Shown here: piece after piece, positions 24,491 through 39,300 of the stretch | Layout of the letters: every line of letters starts with the position of its first letter | How positions within the stretch are numbered: position 1 is the stretch's first letter | NCBI GenBank assembly: GCA_036023115.1 | Contig: JAYKKT010000090.1 | Span: 34,987,001-35,051,000, forward strand | Length of the DNA: 64,000 nucleotides | Direction of reading: 5' to 3' | Origin: Brasenia schreberi | Taxonomy: Eukaryota > Streptophyta > Magnoliopsida > Nymphaeales > Cabombaceae | The notes under the pieces: generated by a model | Databases searched by the model: none | What the model was told of the DNA's origin: nothing | What the model saw: only the letters and a program-made list of their open reading frames with translations | Program-made: the position numbers and the translations under genes

Positions 24491-27400
24491 CATTTCGCAT
24501 GGGTTAGTATCACAATTTTTAAGGTGTATCTTTAGCCTAATGGTGTTCTTGTTGAATAGGATGCGTTGGCAGCTATATTTTGCAATGTTGTTTTCTTTTT
24601 CTTCTTTTCCTTTGCTGGTTTCTATTTATGTATTACAATTTATGTGTAAATTGTGATTTATATGCCTTTTCAATTTCTTTTGTTGTTCTAAGCGGCATTT
24701 CATGTTTCGGAGAGTATCTGAAACTAGATGATCAAGCCTTTTATATTAGCTGCTTTGCTCCCTATTTGCTAATGCCCTCATGGATTAACCTCGGTATAAC
24801 AAGTCTAAAGACTCTAGACGATTTTTTATCACTTTGTCATACAGTTTCTGCTGTATCTCTCTCAACCGCTATCAATCATGCATGGGATGATCAATATCCC
24901 TTGGCAACAACCGTGTTTACCTTTTTATCAGATTCAACTTGTACTTATTATAGACAAATATCTACCTTTACTCATTTACTGAATAGCGAGCACAAAGGGA
25001 ACCGCTTCTCGAGGCAAAGAGAGTGAACACTAACATCATTCGGGGGGGAATCCATCTGGAGATAAGTAGTGACATCTTAGACTCAGCCAGAAAGAGGCAA
25101 AATGAGAGTACTGATGGTCGTTTTCGGTTTACCTATCTCATAAAATATATGGTTGATATAAGAGCTTCTGGATTCTTGTTGTTAAAGCAAATTTAGATGA
25201 TACAACCAAAAGTACTGGCCCGTGCTAATAGATCACCTTCAGAGGCATGTTTTTGTCACTTGTTTGTTAGTACAAGCTGCTACAGATGCCAAATTATCAT
25301 CTGACCAATACTTCTGCTTTTGTGTCCTCCTAAGGACTAGAGCTAACTTCAATGGTAACCCAATCATTTGAGGATGCTCTTCTTTAGTATCCTGATATTT
25401 ACATATGCATTTATTAAGAGCAACTAGAAATATGTTAATATCAGGTTAGTGGAATACAAAGACAGCTACAACCCTAAGGATCAAACTATTGCCTTCTTTG
25501 GGGAGAATCTGATCTTCCAAAGTGGAGCTCAACGAAGACAAGTAAGATGCTGAACAAGTAATGGATTCACATCAACAATTCTCTCTCTCTCTCTCTCTCT
25601 CATATTTATGCATTACACAAGCACGGAAATTGGTGTTTTAACTAAGCTTGTCTGTGGGAACACATGAACAGTGAAACTGTGTTTCCAGTAGCTGTTCTTG
25701 AGAAGAGTGACCCATGGAACCAGTGGATAGGAGATGGTTTCAAAGAAAAATTATATCCAATGCATATTTTGAACAACTCATATTGCATAGTCATCGTGGG
25801 AACACGTGATACACTTGGTCACATTGACCCACGGTTATTTAAGTTAGTGTTCTGCAGAAGATATTTACTCCTAAAGGCAGTCCTAATTGCTGTGAACACT
25901 GTTTTCATGTTTCCCCTTCTCAAATGGATCCTAACCGGGGTTTCCCTATTCATTGAATTTGAGTCGTGTTTTGATTTAGATTCCCTTGTCCATATCAAAA
26001 GCTGCATCTCAATTTTGAGTCGGGTTTAGTCTAAATACTCTGTTCGTTAACGTTGTTTACCAGCCTTGAAATGGTGAATCTAGGCAAGTTTTTATGGCAA
26101 ATATCGTGTTTTATGTATCGTAGCCCATGGTCGTAACCATGGGCCTTTTGGGTCTCCTTCTATGCAGTACATGACTTTAATCCTGGGTATTCTTTTTTCT
26201 GTTTTGACAAAATTTATGGGGCAGATGGCTAACCTCACATTAATTTAGATCTGCCACTCCAATTTTGTCGAAGATATGCTTGGGTTCTGGATCACAGAAC
26301 AGCAGGGCTTGACCGAATTAACGTTATTTGACTCTGAATCCATATACAGATCCGTTTTGATGCTTTCATTTCCATGCGCTGAGGGGGGTGCAGTTCCCGA
26401 GTGACGTATGGGATGCCATCAGCATGACTCGCACTAGAAAGCTAGTGTCCTTTTCCTTTCATAAACAATCTATAATTTTGCATGGTTAATTATGCCTAGC
26501 CATTATTGGCGACAGAGTAAATTAAATATTATGAACCTCACCGAAACAACAATATAGATTATATACATACACCAATCAATGGAAGAGAGAGAGAGAGAGT
26601 GACTGGTTTGTACTCATTGCCTGGTGGGCACGCCTACAAGGATCCGAATGAGAAGGCTTTTTCTTGAAGCCATTGACTCGTGCTTCACACGTCACTCTGG
26701 ATTGACTTTCACAAGGCAAAAAAGTGGCATGACTAATTTTGACGTGCTTCTTGTGAAGGCGTGACGTATCAAACCATTGTCTATTTCTTAGCGTGGCTGG
26801 TGAAATGAACATCACTCACATCTCGCTAACTGGCTCCTTATGTTTAGCTTCAACAACAGTTTTTCTCAATTATATATATATATATTTAAAGCTAACACTA
26901 GATGCTCTAACAATCATGTCTCTCAACAACTCTACTTTTCTGCAGTTTGGAAGACCTTTTGGTGTATTATTAGGTGCCGAATGATCGGAAGAAGAAACGG
27001 ATCACATTGAAGTTCATCACTGAATTGAGTAATGCTGGAAGAGTCGGAGAATGGTGGCTGGAGTTTTTAAGTATCTAAGTAGAAATAATCTCATCCGTTG
27101 ATAGTGCTATCCTTGAGACATCCATTTAAAATTCTTATGCTCGGGTTTACAGATCTAGCTGTAGGTGCAGAAAGGCCATCGTAGTTGTACTCTTGACAAA
27201 CAGATGGACAAGTGAAATAGTTGTGGGTCCATGTTCATTGAAGCAACCCAATTATTGGTACATGCATGCGCCCCCCCGCCCCCTGTGTGTGCACGTCTGT
27301 ATGTATGTGTTCGTTCACACGTTAAGAACAAGATTGGTGTCATTCTGCAAAATAATTATTTAATAATTGGAAAGCTTGGTCACTACTGTTTTCCTACTTG

Positions 27401-27835
27401 ATATTGTCAATTAAAGCCTCCCAAGTATTATGAACTCAATAAAAAGAGATGTCTGCCTATGGTTATCAGGTTTTTCCTTTAAATACTGAACCTGAGCTAA
27501 TCATAGAGACTATGGGCGCATTAGGTAACATATTGTGATTGTGAAACTCTATTGGATTATTTACCATGGCTTCCGATCTTTCTAACAATAATGCACCATA
27601 TTCTATCAAAACTTTCAAGTAATAAGTTGCTATGATACCAAGCCGGGTTATATCTGAACTTAGAAGAAGTTCCAGTGTTACTTACCCCTCTAGCAGACAA
27701 GATTAGTGTTGAAGGTTAAGATAACTTATTTATTAAGATCAGTCTTGCAGAACTTCAACAACAATTCAAAAAACTTGAAACAAGATTGTCTGAATGGGTC
27801 ATGTTTTCCCAGCATCCTTTTGGTACAATTGGGAG
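24491..27835. other. Spacer downstream of the PPR pseudogene
   Basis: No confident gene. A short frame near 25445-25540 (EYKDSYNPKDQTIAFFGE) and another at 25664-26029 look mildly protein-like but match nothing I know. A perfect 9-bp stem (GCCCATGGT / ACCATGGGC with a 4-base loop) lies near 26126-26147. CT and GA runs occur near 25577 and 26583, and a TA run near 26870. Confidence 0.4.
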
Positions 27836-27839
27836 AACA

Positions 27840-27925
27840 AAGCAAGATGCTCGCGGGCATCGAACTCATGGCCTTCAACTTGTAGTTGACACCCAAGCCA
27901 GGTGAGCTGTTGCTGTCGTGCACTT
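27840..27925 (-). mobile_element. tRNA-derived SINE head, minus orientation
   Basis: On the minus strand, CAGCTCACCTGGCTTGGG resembles a pol III A box and GAGTTCGATGCCC a B box, about 35 bases apart. The segment matches the + strand copy at 51.17 kb across both boxes and the linker (AGTTGAAGGCCATGAG versus TGTTGAAGGTCATGAG). Only the roughly 90-bp tRNA-related head can be supported; the tail and target duplication were not identified. Confidence 0.65.
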
Positions 27926-30140
27926 TCGTGTAAATTCAAATGAAACGTTTATCCCTTTGTTGTTCCATTTGGGTCGGGAAGGGCTCATGGCTGAAAATTG
28001 GGCACAGCTACCCCATGGTTGGATTCGATTGTGTAACTCTTCCAGGAACATGCAAACCTCTAGAAAAAGTTGCTTACTGAATGGGTGACATACAGGCTGG
28101 TATCCTTAGGTGGGCTCACACTTTATCAGAGGTCACAATGTAGTGCCAGAATTATGGATCTTTGAATATGTTATTGAACCTTTCTATGTAGTGCTTCACT
28201 CTACTATTTCTTTGATAATTCTTTTAAGATGAAGACATGAAGAAGCTACCAGTGCATGGATACGAAGAATAACAAGGTGCTCATTCATCAGAAAACGGCC
28301 ATTGAACAATCTTGGGATCAAACAACAAAGAGAGATGTTCAAACACAGAAATGAAACACCAAAGCAAGACAAGATGCTACATGGTTTGACAGAGCAAACT
28401 CTAAGTCCTACATACACGGCTGCTGCAATGAACATTTCACTATGATCGAAATGAGATTGCAAGATGGGAGCCACTTTATATATCGAGCAAAGTCTCAAGT
28501 CCTACATAAACGGCCATTGAACATACGCTTCTCCAGCAACATACCGATACCGAACCCGTGAGCGAACGATTTCCCTAGAGGAAAACAGATTTTCTAGACA
28601 ACAACATCATTCCAATATCATTTCCAGATCAGCTATACGCTCAACCCTATAGAATCACGCACAACACATATTCGGGTCAGGTGCTGCACCACCAACCCCT
28701 ACTTGTAGGGTAATAAGGAGGAATTCTGACCCTCATTTAGTGCTCATGAAGCATCTTTCTTTCCCTACTTATGATGTACTTGAAGTTTCCTCATCAAAAG
28801 GAACCCGAGAACTTTAATTAGAAATGAGAATCTCCAAGACTAAGTCTGTGTCACGAAATCTATCGAGATGCAGCTTATGCACAGACACAATGCTCACATC
28901 AGATGGCTTTTTAAGGTTTTTCTTATAAATAATTCAGCAATTGAAAGTTGGCGTTCAGTGTAAGTTTTCTAAATTTCTATGACATCTCATGTTAACGGTC
29001 ATATATATATAGGCAACATACCAACCATGCATTGTTTACTTTATGTCAAAGTAACAAGACCAAACAAAAACTTGGTCTCCTAACGTTCAAAGCACGGAAA
29101 TATCGGCATGGATAGACATGGCCAGTTTAGGTAAACAAGAACCGACAGTTTCAAATCATCGGTTTCAGTTTGTATAGAACCAAGAACCGGAACCAAATTT
29201 GGATTGAGTTGGTTCTGGTTTTGATTCCAGTTTAAGTCCTAAACAGTTTAAAACCAAAAAATATTATTTAAAAAAAAATTGATAAAAAATATTTAAAACT
29301 ATAGAACCATCGAATTCCAATTCTGACAGTTCTGATTCTGTAGAAATTGAAACCGAAACCAAACCGAGTCCTCTTCCGGTTTTAGGTCTAGGCATGGCCA
29401 CGGTTCAATTCCTATTGGCATGAACTGCACAACGCGAAGAAAGTATAAGCCTTGAGGGGGACGGTCCTAGCGTATTTACGCAAAAATGTTGGATTTACAT
29501 AGGTCACTAAAAAACTTGAAAATTTGACACGAAAAGGTACACCTCACGGTTGAAATCGTGTGTTTACGTGGCTCGCACCACCCTGAAAAGTTTCTTGCCA
29601 ACCATGAGGTCCATATCGACACAATGATGAGCATTCAGCAGAACCTTTTATGAGGATGAAAGTCAAAACTGGCATTCGGTGACCTGAAAGATCGATCGTG
29701 GATTTATATAGTCAAATTCATGACCAATCTAATGAGTCTAACTGATCAAAACCAAGTTGGTGTCTAGAAGTGATTCATATCCACAAAAACTTCACTTCTC
29801 TCGGCAGATTGGAAGATCTACCACCAAGTAATTTAGAATATTAGACCGACATTTTTCTGTGCATTGCTAACATTTATGTGTAATGCTTCTCTTTTCAGGC
29901 TTGGAATATAATAGCTCATAAAAGAAAGAACTTGGTGCCAGAATGATGAAAACTGGGTGTTTGATTTTTGGAAGACTTCAATTGTATAAAACTAAGGCTC
30001 AAAATTTATTTGTTAGTGTGTCGAGAGAGAGAGATTCTGAGCATTAGTTTTATATATAAATCCTGCTCAAGTTTGATATTCCATTCATATAATTTATGTA
30101 AAATGGCGCCCCTACCATACTAAATTGATCGCCACCTTGG

Positions 30141-30143
<3 letters not shown>
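27926..30143. other. Spacer with AACCGG-rich repeat
   Basis: At 29130-29400 a stretch rich in GAACCGG/AAACCGA motifs resembles segments near 14.2 and 33.3 kb; the family is unknown. Short direct repeats of AAGTCCTACATA with flanking text occur near 28400 and 28497. No gene is seen. Confidence 0.4.

Positions 30144-30185
<42 letters not shown>
30144..30185 (+). repeat. (CT)n microsatellite in the NAC promoter
   Basis: About 21 CT units end six bases before the TATA box. Such CT/GA tracts can act as core-promoter Y patches or BBR/BPC sites in plants; that role is inferred. Confidence 0.9.
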
Positions 30186-30187
<2 letters not shown>

Positions 30188-30190
30188 CAC

Positions 30191-30200
30191 TATATAAATA
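30191..30200 (+). promoter_or_regulatory. TATA box of the XND1-type NAC gene
   Basis: TATATAAATA lies 50 bases before the ATG, directly after the CT tract. The expected start site is about 30 bases downstream, near 30225, which predicts a leader of roughly 25 bases. Confidence 0.75.
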
Positions 30201-30249
30201 GCTAGAATCCAAGAACACAAGAACCAACAAGACTAAGGTGAGGTGAAAG

Positions 30250-31954
30250 ATGGCAGCTAATGGCGTCACCCTTCCTCCTGGTTTCAAGTTCTATCCAACA
30301 GATAAAGAGCTCATTCTTCATTATCTCTATAGGAAAGTCATGCTTCTTCCTACAGAGGCAGACATTATTGCAGAGATAGACCTCTACAACCATCACCCAT
30401 GGGAACTACCAGGTCTCTCTCTCTCTCTCTCTTTGTGTGTGTGTGTGCGTGCGTGTGCATAGATATATAAAACTCTCTAAGTTTTGAATTTCTTACCATT
30501 GTGAGATAAATCTATTTTGGCCATTTCATGTCTTTAGATGGACATAAGAATATTGCTATGTTTGCAAGTATTAAATGAAGAAAATATTGGCAAAGACAAC
30601 TAGCAGGTGTTTATGTATTTCTTCGTTGAAAGTTGAACTCGTCTCATATCATCTTATAGTAAGGTGAGGTGCAGCTATAATGAAAGCAGATCAGGTGTAT
30701 ATTTAAGGTGTTACAAACATGAAATAGCCAATTTCTTTTTCAATCTTGAAAATCAAAACCGAAAAACTCTTTTCTCGTTTAAAATGGCATGCAACATCCA
30801 AATTAGATAGCTTCATGATCCCGCTTCACTTTGTGAGCTCTGTTCAACTTGTTAGATCCTTCATCAACTGTTAAGTTATATGGATAATTCTGAAGATTAG
30901 TTCATCCATCATAAGAGCTTGTATTAGCTTGCTTTAACCTTCTGTTCTTTAATAACTTCGATAAATTAGTTCCCGGAATGTTTGTACTAATTCAGAGACT
31001 ATCATAACTGATGGTGTGGTGATAAGGTGGGCTGGTTTTGGGGAGGGGCCATATATTTTAATACAAGGGATTTTAGGTAGATGGTGTGCTAGGTTTAGGT
31101 GGGGTGGTTTAGGAGTTTAGGGCTTATCTAGGTGGGTTGGTTTTGGGGTGAGCTTTAGTGAGGTGGGTTAGGTGATTAGGCTAGGATTAGGTTAGGTTTA
31201 GGAAAATTAAGCTAGGTTTAGGGAAGGATTAGGGAAGTGGGTTAGGTGATTAGGTTGGGATTAGGTCGGAATTAGGAAAGTGGGTTAGGTGATTAGGCTA
31301 GGTTTAAGCCAGGATTAGGGTAAAAGTCTAGGATTAGGGGTTTTTTATTAGGATTGGGTTAGGGAGCTCCCTTTGCATAACCCATAAACCTAATTGAGAC
31401 CCTGAATAGGATCCAAGCTGGGTTGAGGGAAATGGATGCAGATTTGACAAACTGGTAGCAGATAGATCTAGCATGTGCAGGTCGCAACAGCAACTGTAAT
31501 ATCTGGATTAGTTCTCCCTATTATAATAATAATAATAAAAACAACAACAAAGAACAACGACAATGCCCACATATGAGATTAATGGAACACGAACAGCCAC
31601 GTGGCAAAAGAGGCCTATTCAACTTTCAATGCAAGGACATTTGAAGTTTACATGTGTTTCTGCAGGTAAGGCTTTGGGTGGCAGCAAGGAGTGGTACTTT
31701 TACAGCCAAAGAAAAAGAAACCAAAGGAAGAACTCCGTAGAGTACATAAGTGCATCATCTGGATACTGGTTGGTAACAGGCATGGATGAACCAATATTAA
31801 ATGGAAGCAAAGTGATAGGATGCAAGAGATCACTAGTTTTTCACATAGGGAAGCCTCCCTTGGGAACTAAAACCAATTGGGTAATGAATGAGTATAGTCT
31901 CGTGGAATCCATAGTCAAAGCCTCAAAGAAGCGCGGGAGTTCAAGATCTGTAAG

Positions 31955-32010
<56 letters not shown>

Positions 32011-32190
32011 GAAAGTAATAAATAGTACCAATTGCAGGTATCAGGAGATTGGGTGCTATGTAGAATTCAAGAGAGAGAGTGGGAGTCCGGATCGAGTTAT
32101 GTTAATGATGGAAGAGAGCTTTCATGCCTAGATGAAATCTTTGTTTCCTTGGATGACTTAGAAGATCAAACAAGTCTGCCAAGGAGTTAA
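30250..32190 (+). CDS. NAC104: NAC transcription factor of the XND1/NAC104 type, three exons, 199 aa
   Basis: Exons are 30250-30412, 31666-31949 and 32038-32190; the phases join correctly and give 199 residues, close to Arabidopsis XND1. NAC subdomain A is LPPGFKFYPTDKELILHYL (residues 8-26). The tail GRELSCLDEIFVSLDDLED is the XND1 C-terminal signature; in Arabidopsis XND1 limits secondary-wall formation and cell death in xylem vessels and binds RETINOBLASTOMA-RELATED. The usual WKATG DNA-contact segment reads GYWLVTGMDEPI here, as in the unusual XND1 branch. Intron 1 is 1.25 kb and holds a telomere-like array. Donor 1 is GTCTCT within a CT run, and intron 2 contains a long CT run. Intact by reading. 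Confidence 0.93.
31020..31365 (+). repeat. Degenerate TTAGG/TTTAGGG-rich array in NAC intron 1
   Basis: About 340 bp of G/T-rich sequence made of variants of GTGGGTTAGGTGATTAGG and GGATTAGG/GGTTTAGGG. The 18-mer GTGGGTTAGGTGATTAGG occurs near 31157, 31239 and 31279, nearly or exactly unchanged. It resembles a decayed interstitial telomeric repeat or a minisatellite derived from one. Confidence 0.7.
31956..32009 (+). repeat. (CT)n microsatellite filling NAC intron 2
   Basis: About 26 CT units occupy most of the 88-base intron 2, starting seven bases after the GTAAGC donor. The long pyrimidine run precedes the acceptor ATTGCAG by only about 25 bases. Confidence 0.92.
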
Positions 32191-34193
<2,003 letters not shown>

Positions 34194-34443
34194 AGAGAGA
34201 GAAGAATAGTCCATGCACACTCATTCATACTTAAATCTACTTAAAGATTTCTATTGTTGGATTAGCATGATGAATAATAGAGATTTGAATTTAATATGCA
34301 TTAATTGTAAAATACAAAAAATATAACGGCACTTTTGGTTTTTAAATTCAAATCTCTACCATTAATCATTGTTGATCACATGGCGGAGATGTTTAAGGGG
34401 ATTTAAGCATGGATGGGTGTGCATATTTACCACTCTCTCTCTC
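34194..34443. mobile_element. MITE-like foldback element with arms of about 100 bp
   Basis: The left arm (CCATGCACACTCATTCATAC, TTAAATCTACTTAAA, ATAGAGATTTGAATTT) is the imperfect reverse complement of the right arm (AAATTCAAATCTCTACC, GGGGATTTAAGCATGG, ATGGGTGTGCAT). Nearly the whole 250-bp sequence can fold. Ends are GAGAGAGA and TCTCTCTC. It adjoins a TA run on the left, as does the other foldback element at 15.1 kb. No coding capacity. Confidence 0.75.
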
Positions 34444-36331
34444 CGCCATGCAATTCTTTTTTTATTGACTGTGCTTTTATGGTTGTAACAAAATCTAGAA
34501 CAACTGTCCATCAATTTTTCCATAAAGATATTGACAGAGGTTTATTTATCTTCGAAAGGGTTCACTTTCTAGTATTGTAACGCTTATCAGTACACAAGAT
34601 CCATTTGTCTGTATCTGCTCACACTAGATAAACTTAGAAAGAGGAAAGATTTCAAAAATGGAAGATAAGAATTAGTTGGACTGTTAGGCCGCCTTAATTG
34701 GGCAGGGATCTAAGTGCTGGAAGAAGACGATCCAATGGGCCACCTCAACTTGGTCATGAAGTTAGATGTTAGTGCATAAGGCATAGGAGAAACGAGTTGG
34801 TGCTGGTGATGGAGCCATGCACATTCTATGAGCTCAATTTTGACCTTTTCGGCCTCAGATATTGCTTCGGAGTCAAGCATGTGATCTAGTTATGTTTTAC
34901 TTGACAAGCATCACTTGTGACAAGCACCAACAAGGAGACCAGGAAAACGAAAATTGCTCAGGCTTGGGTTGGATCAAAGTAATACCGAATCTGACTTAAT
35001 TCGATCTTCTCTGCATGAACATGTATTCGTAAGAAGAGTCCATCTTGCTGAAGGTGGAGATGACAAAGGACGATTCTGACTTAACCTGATGAACAGGGTT
35101 TCAAGCTCCTAATTAAGCTAGCATTGAAGAGCAGCCAGTGATCACTTCCTCTTTTAGGCACAAGACTACCACTATTATAGAAAGTTTTGTAGTTGGATAA
35201 AACAACAAATGTAGAACCTGGATTCGACTCTCTGATAAGTATATTTTATGTGTACTTGGGCTGGATATCTGTCAGACTTGGATTTGGACATGGACATCCA
35301 CCATAACTTGAAGTCTGGACAACATTTCTGGTTCTTGATGTATATAATTATTGAATGCATATTTCTCCCAATTCCTAAAATCATGTCAAATTCATGCTTA
35401 TAAAATGCACATCTTGGCAATCAAATAAAGTGTACTCCCTCTCCTTTCATGCTTTTTGAGGAACATGAAGTTAGGCCTTGTAAATAAGATGCATTGGTTA
35501 GGGACATAACAGCTCAGTTATTATTGGACGCCACAGAGAGAGACCTATCAACACGTCTATTGTAAGAAAAAGGAAACCTGATGTTAACATCAGCTATTGT
35601 AAAAGGGATATAGTGAGTGAATTCTCAAATTGAAAATTGTATATGGTTTTGGAAGATGACCGTGACTTTTGTGGATATGATTACAGGTGGTTGCCGATTA
35701 ACAATTTGAACCCCTCTAGTCAGCATGTGGTGTACCACTGAACAATTGACACCTTTGAGTGCAACCTCTCTCTCTCTCTCTGTGTGTGCGTGCGCGCGTA
35801 TGAGTGTATGTTTGTATCTCTGAGAATGACTTGCAGAAAAGGAGATTTACGGGAGGATAAAAACTTGTAACATAAAATCCAAATGGGATGATGGTTCTCC
35901 AATGTCCCTAAAAGAGTAGAACTCACCGCAATGCTTAGTTTCATATGCCATATCTTAGAAAGGGACATGAATCTGTGACAGACGGGGCTTGTCTCTAGAG
36001 AACATATCAATAATAAGGACGGTATAATATCTACATTTTCATCCAAAGATATTAATACTTTTGTCATCTGAAGGATGCAAGTTGAAGTAAAAAGGAAAAG
36101 TATTGGAAGCATCTCGAATCATCGTCCTTCAGACCTGTAGTGACTGCTTGAATCAAACAAAACCAAGCAGGATTCACCTGTTCGAATGGTCTTGTTATAA
36201 GCATAATACTGCAACTCCACATGTACACAAACACTAAAACGCATGTAGTAAGTAATAGTTAAAGGAAAAGGCATTTTATTGCATCAACTTTGAGCTGGAT
36301 ATAAATCCCAAATTACATATTGAAAGGGGAA
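34444..36331. other. Spacer and SAL1 3' UTR
   Basis: No domain-bearing frame. A short CT/GT microsatellite lies near 35765-35795. The last part before 36332 is the expected 3' UTR of minus-strand SAL1. Confidence 0.4.
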
Positions 36332-39300
36332 TCACAAGGAAGAAGCAGACACTGCTTTCTCTTTCAATGCAGCTTGTACAGCATTTAGCAGAAATGGCAT
36401 TAGTTTACTGTTGGTAGCTATAATGCCTGTATCGAGATCCAAGTATCTGCCTCTAGAGAAATCAAGAGGATTTCCAGCAGCATCACTCACCACACCACCA
36501 GCTTCTGCAATATAACCACATGGATCCCACATTAACAAGAGGCATTTGTGCAGCTTTTGACTTTTCTTAGAAATTTGTTCGACATATATCTTCAGTTTCT
36601 TATAAGTAATAATTTCGATTTATAACTCATATCTTATTACACGCTATTCCAATTTTTATAAACATTATAAAGGGAGTAACACACCTTATCAAATAAATTT
36701 ATATATAGGCATCTGGTAAATAAACTAGAGATTCCTAGGTAACTGAACTTTCCAAGAATGATGCTTTGCATTACCTATAACTACAATGGAACCAGCAGCA
36801 TGATCCCATATCTTCTCACGGTAGCCTTGATGAGGGAAACGCAAATAGATGCTGCCATCTCCTCTTGCTAATGCTCCATACTTTGCCTGGCTGTCTATTC
36901 TAACAGGAGGGGCTTGAACTCCAAGTTTCTGACAAACAACTGGATCAACAATTAGGTTTGGCCAACTAAATGGGTATATGAATGCAAAAGAAACGAGGAA
37001 ATTTTCCAAGAAACCTTTGCTATGGAGCTTGTTAAGTCCTGCATGGAATGTGCAGCTTCAAACGACTCAAAGAAAGATGCTTCTGCAGGGTCTTCAATGG
37101 AGCTAACGTGTATCTGGCAATAATATTAGGAAGTCACTTTTTGACAATAAAATATTATATTAGCATATCATAAACATATGCAGAAGTCCGTGCCCAATGC
37201 ATGAGTTCACCTTTTCTATGATAGGGTTATCCATAAGCTCCATGTTTGTTCCAGAGCCTAATGAAGCAGAGAAAAGGCAACCAATTTGGTTTTCTGAAGA
37301 AAGCAACTCATTTCTTGCAATTGAGGTAGCTGGTAGATTTGGGCAGGCCAGAACTCCCAAAACTACCCTTCCTTCTTCCAGCATTGCCAATGCTATTGCG
37401 TACTGATCTCCTCTAAGAAACCTGTAGATGATCATGAATGCATTATCAAGAGACTCTGAAAGGATAAACTCTAATGAAAGATACAAAACAACCAAACAAC
37501 ACAACAAATAAGTCTTCCCATACTAGATGGGGTGGGTTACATGGATTCTTTGTTTTCATAGACACAGTTAACTCAACAAAAGCTAAATTATTTTTATAGT
37601 TTCTTTCAACACTTACATGGTCTTCCTCTTCCTCTTTTAACCATTTCACCATCTAGTTTCTCACACTTTCTTAGTCAAAGATTCTTTTCGTCAACTTTCT
37701 ATGTTTCAAACTTTTCCCTCATTTTATCATCTATTGGTACCACTCCAAATTTATCTATGAAAACCTTATAATAAACATGGTCTTTTCTTATGTGACTGTA
37801 TAAGTGTACATTCATCTTGGTATCTTTTTTTTTGTCATGAATATCTTTCGCACACATTGATGATCAATTGCCCAACATTCAGCACCGTATAACATAGCAG
37901 GCCTAATTGCTGCTTTTTTACCTTTCAACTTTAATGGTATCTCCTTGTCATACAGGATACCTCATGCATCTCTCCATTTTAACCAACTTGCATTAATGTT
38001 GTGTGTCACATCTCCATCAAATTTTCGATCGCTTCAAAAAACTGACCTTAGGTATTTAAAACTTTCTTTTTAGGGGAGAAATCCAAAACAAACATTTTCA
38101 GGAAACAGGTGATGCAGTGCACTTTCACCTAGCCAAGGATGGAATAAAGTTGCCTTAACCAATGCAGTTTCCTCCCACCATTGAACAATGCCAGAGAAAA
38201 AGCGATCATGATATCATAGTGGACTTATACTTCAGAGAGGCACATGGAATATCTTGTTAGCATTCACATATCCAAGAGGTTTGTAAGAATGAAAGGCACA
38301 AAGAAATCATTATGGCAAAGAACTGATCCTGCTATTTATCACAAATGGGATACGAAGAATGGACTACAACATTGTTGATAGCAGTAACAAGTGAGATGGG
38401 AATTGACCAGCCCAATTTGAACAAAAAGTAGCACACTACAGTCATCTGGAAGTGAAAAACTCTACCAATATCTCATGGCAAAATGCAGTGAAGAATCTAC
38501 AGAAACGACAAAAAGTAGATGAATGCACATCCAAAAAGCTAACTACAATGGTCAAGTGCACAGCCAACAGTATATGGAAGAAGTAAAGGATGCTACAGAG
38601 GTCTATCTCATAAAGTAAGAAACATATGGAGTAATGATAACAAGTTTGCATCACATCATGCATATTTGTATATGTATGTATATATACATACACCTACATA
38701 TATATATGCATGTAAAATAAGAAAAGGACTTGCGTCTTACTCCTAACTGAAAAAAAGGAAGAGGAAGAGTAACCACTTGAACATAAAAGCAAAGGAAAAG
38801 ATAACATTATTCAAGACAAAACATACATGCCACCATATTGATTGATTGTCATACACAGCCTGAAAATCCAACGAATTGCCTCACAAATCAAATATAAGAT
38901 GGTGAATTTTTCAAAAACTAAAGGAAGATAATTGAGTATAGACCAGGTTGCCGGCAGTTCTGTCACTCGCATTGTGTTATATGAGCCCCTCATCAAACTC
39001 AATGTCGGGAAAATATGTTAAAAACAGAACATATCCATGATATGCATCAGCTTTTTGTCGTTCATGATTTGTGACAGTTAGAGCACCTTTCTCTTTAGAT
39101 TAGTAAACTCCATTAGTTATGACAGAACTTAGAGTGCCACTCGAAGTAACCCATCATAGTCACTAGAATAGCTTATCCACAGTTATTTTATTCAGAACTA
39201 CATTATGTCTTAGTTTATTATAAGCTGGTGATCATATGTCTACGATGGTCATAAATTTAGTTTCAAAAAACATACCCTTTTGTTCCATCTATCGGATCCA

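Noticed and set aside
24580..25026. 148-codon frame after the PPR pseudogene
   Set aside because: Hydrophobic and Cys/Phe-rich from T-rich DNA, with no recognisable domain.
25440..26029. Possible two-exon gene (EYKDSYNPKDQTIAFFGE; then a 121-codon frame)
   Set aside because: No family recognised and the splice sites are ambiguous; left in the spacer description.
26126..26147. Perfect 9-bp hairpin as a terminator or small RNA
   Set aside because: Too short for a miRNA precursor, and bacterial-type terminators do not apply here.
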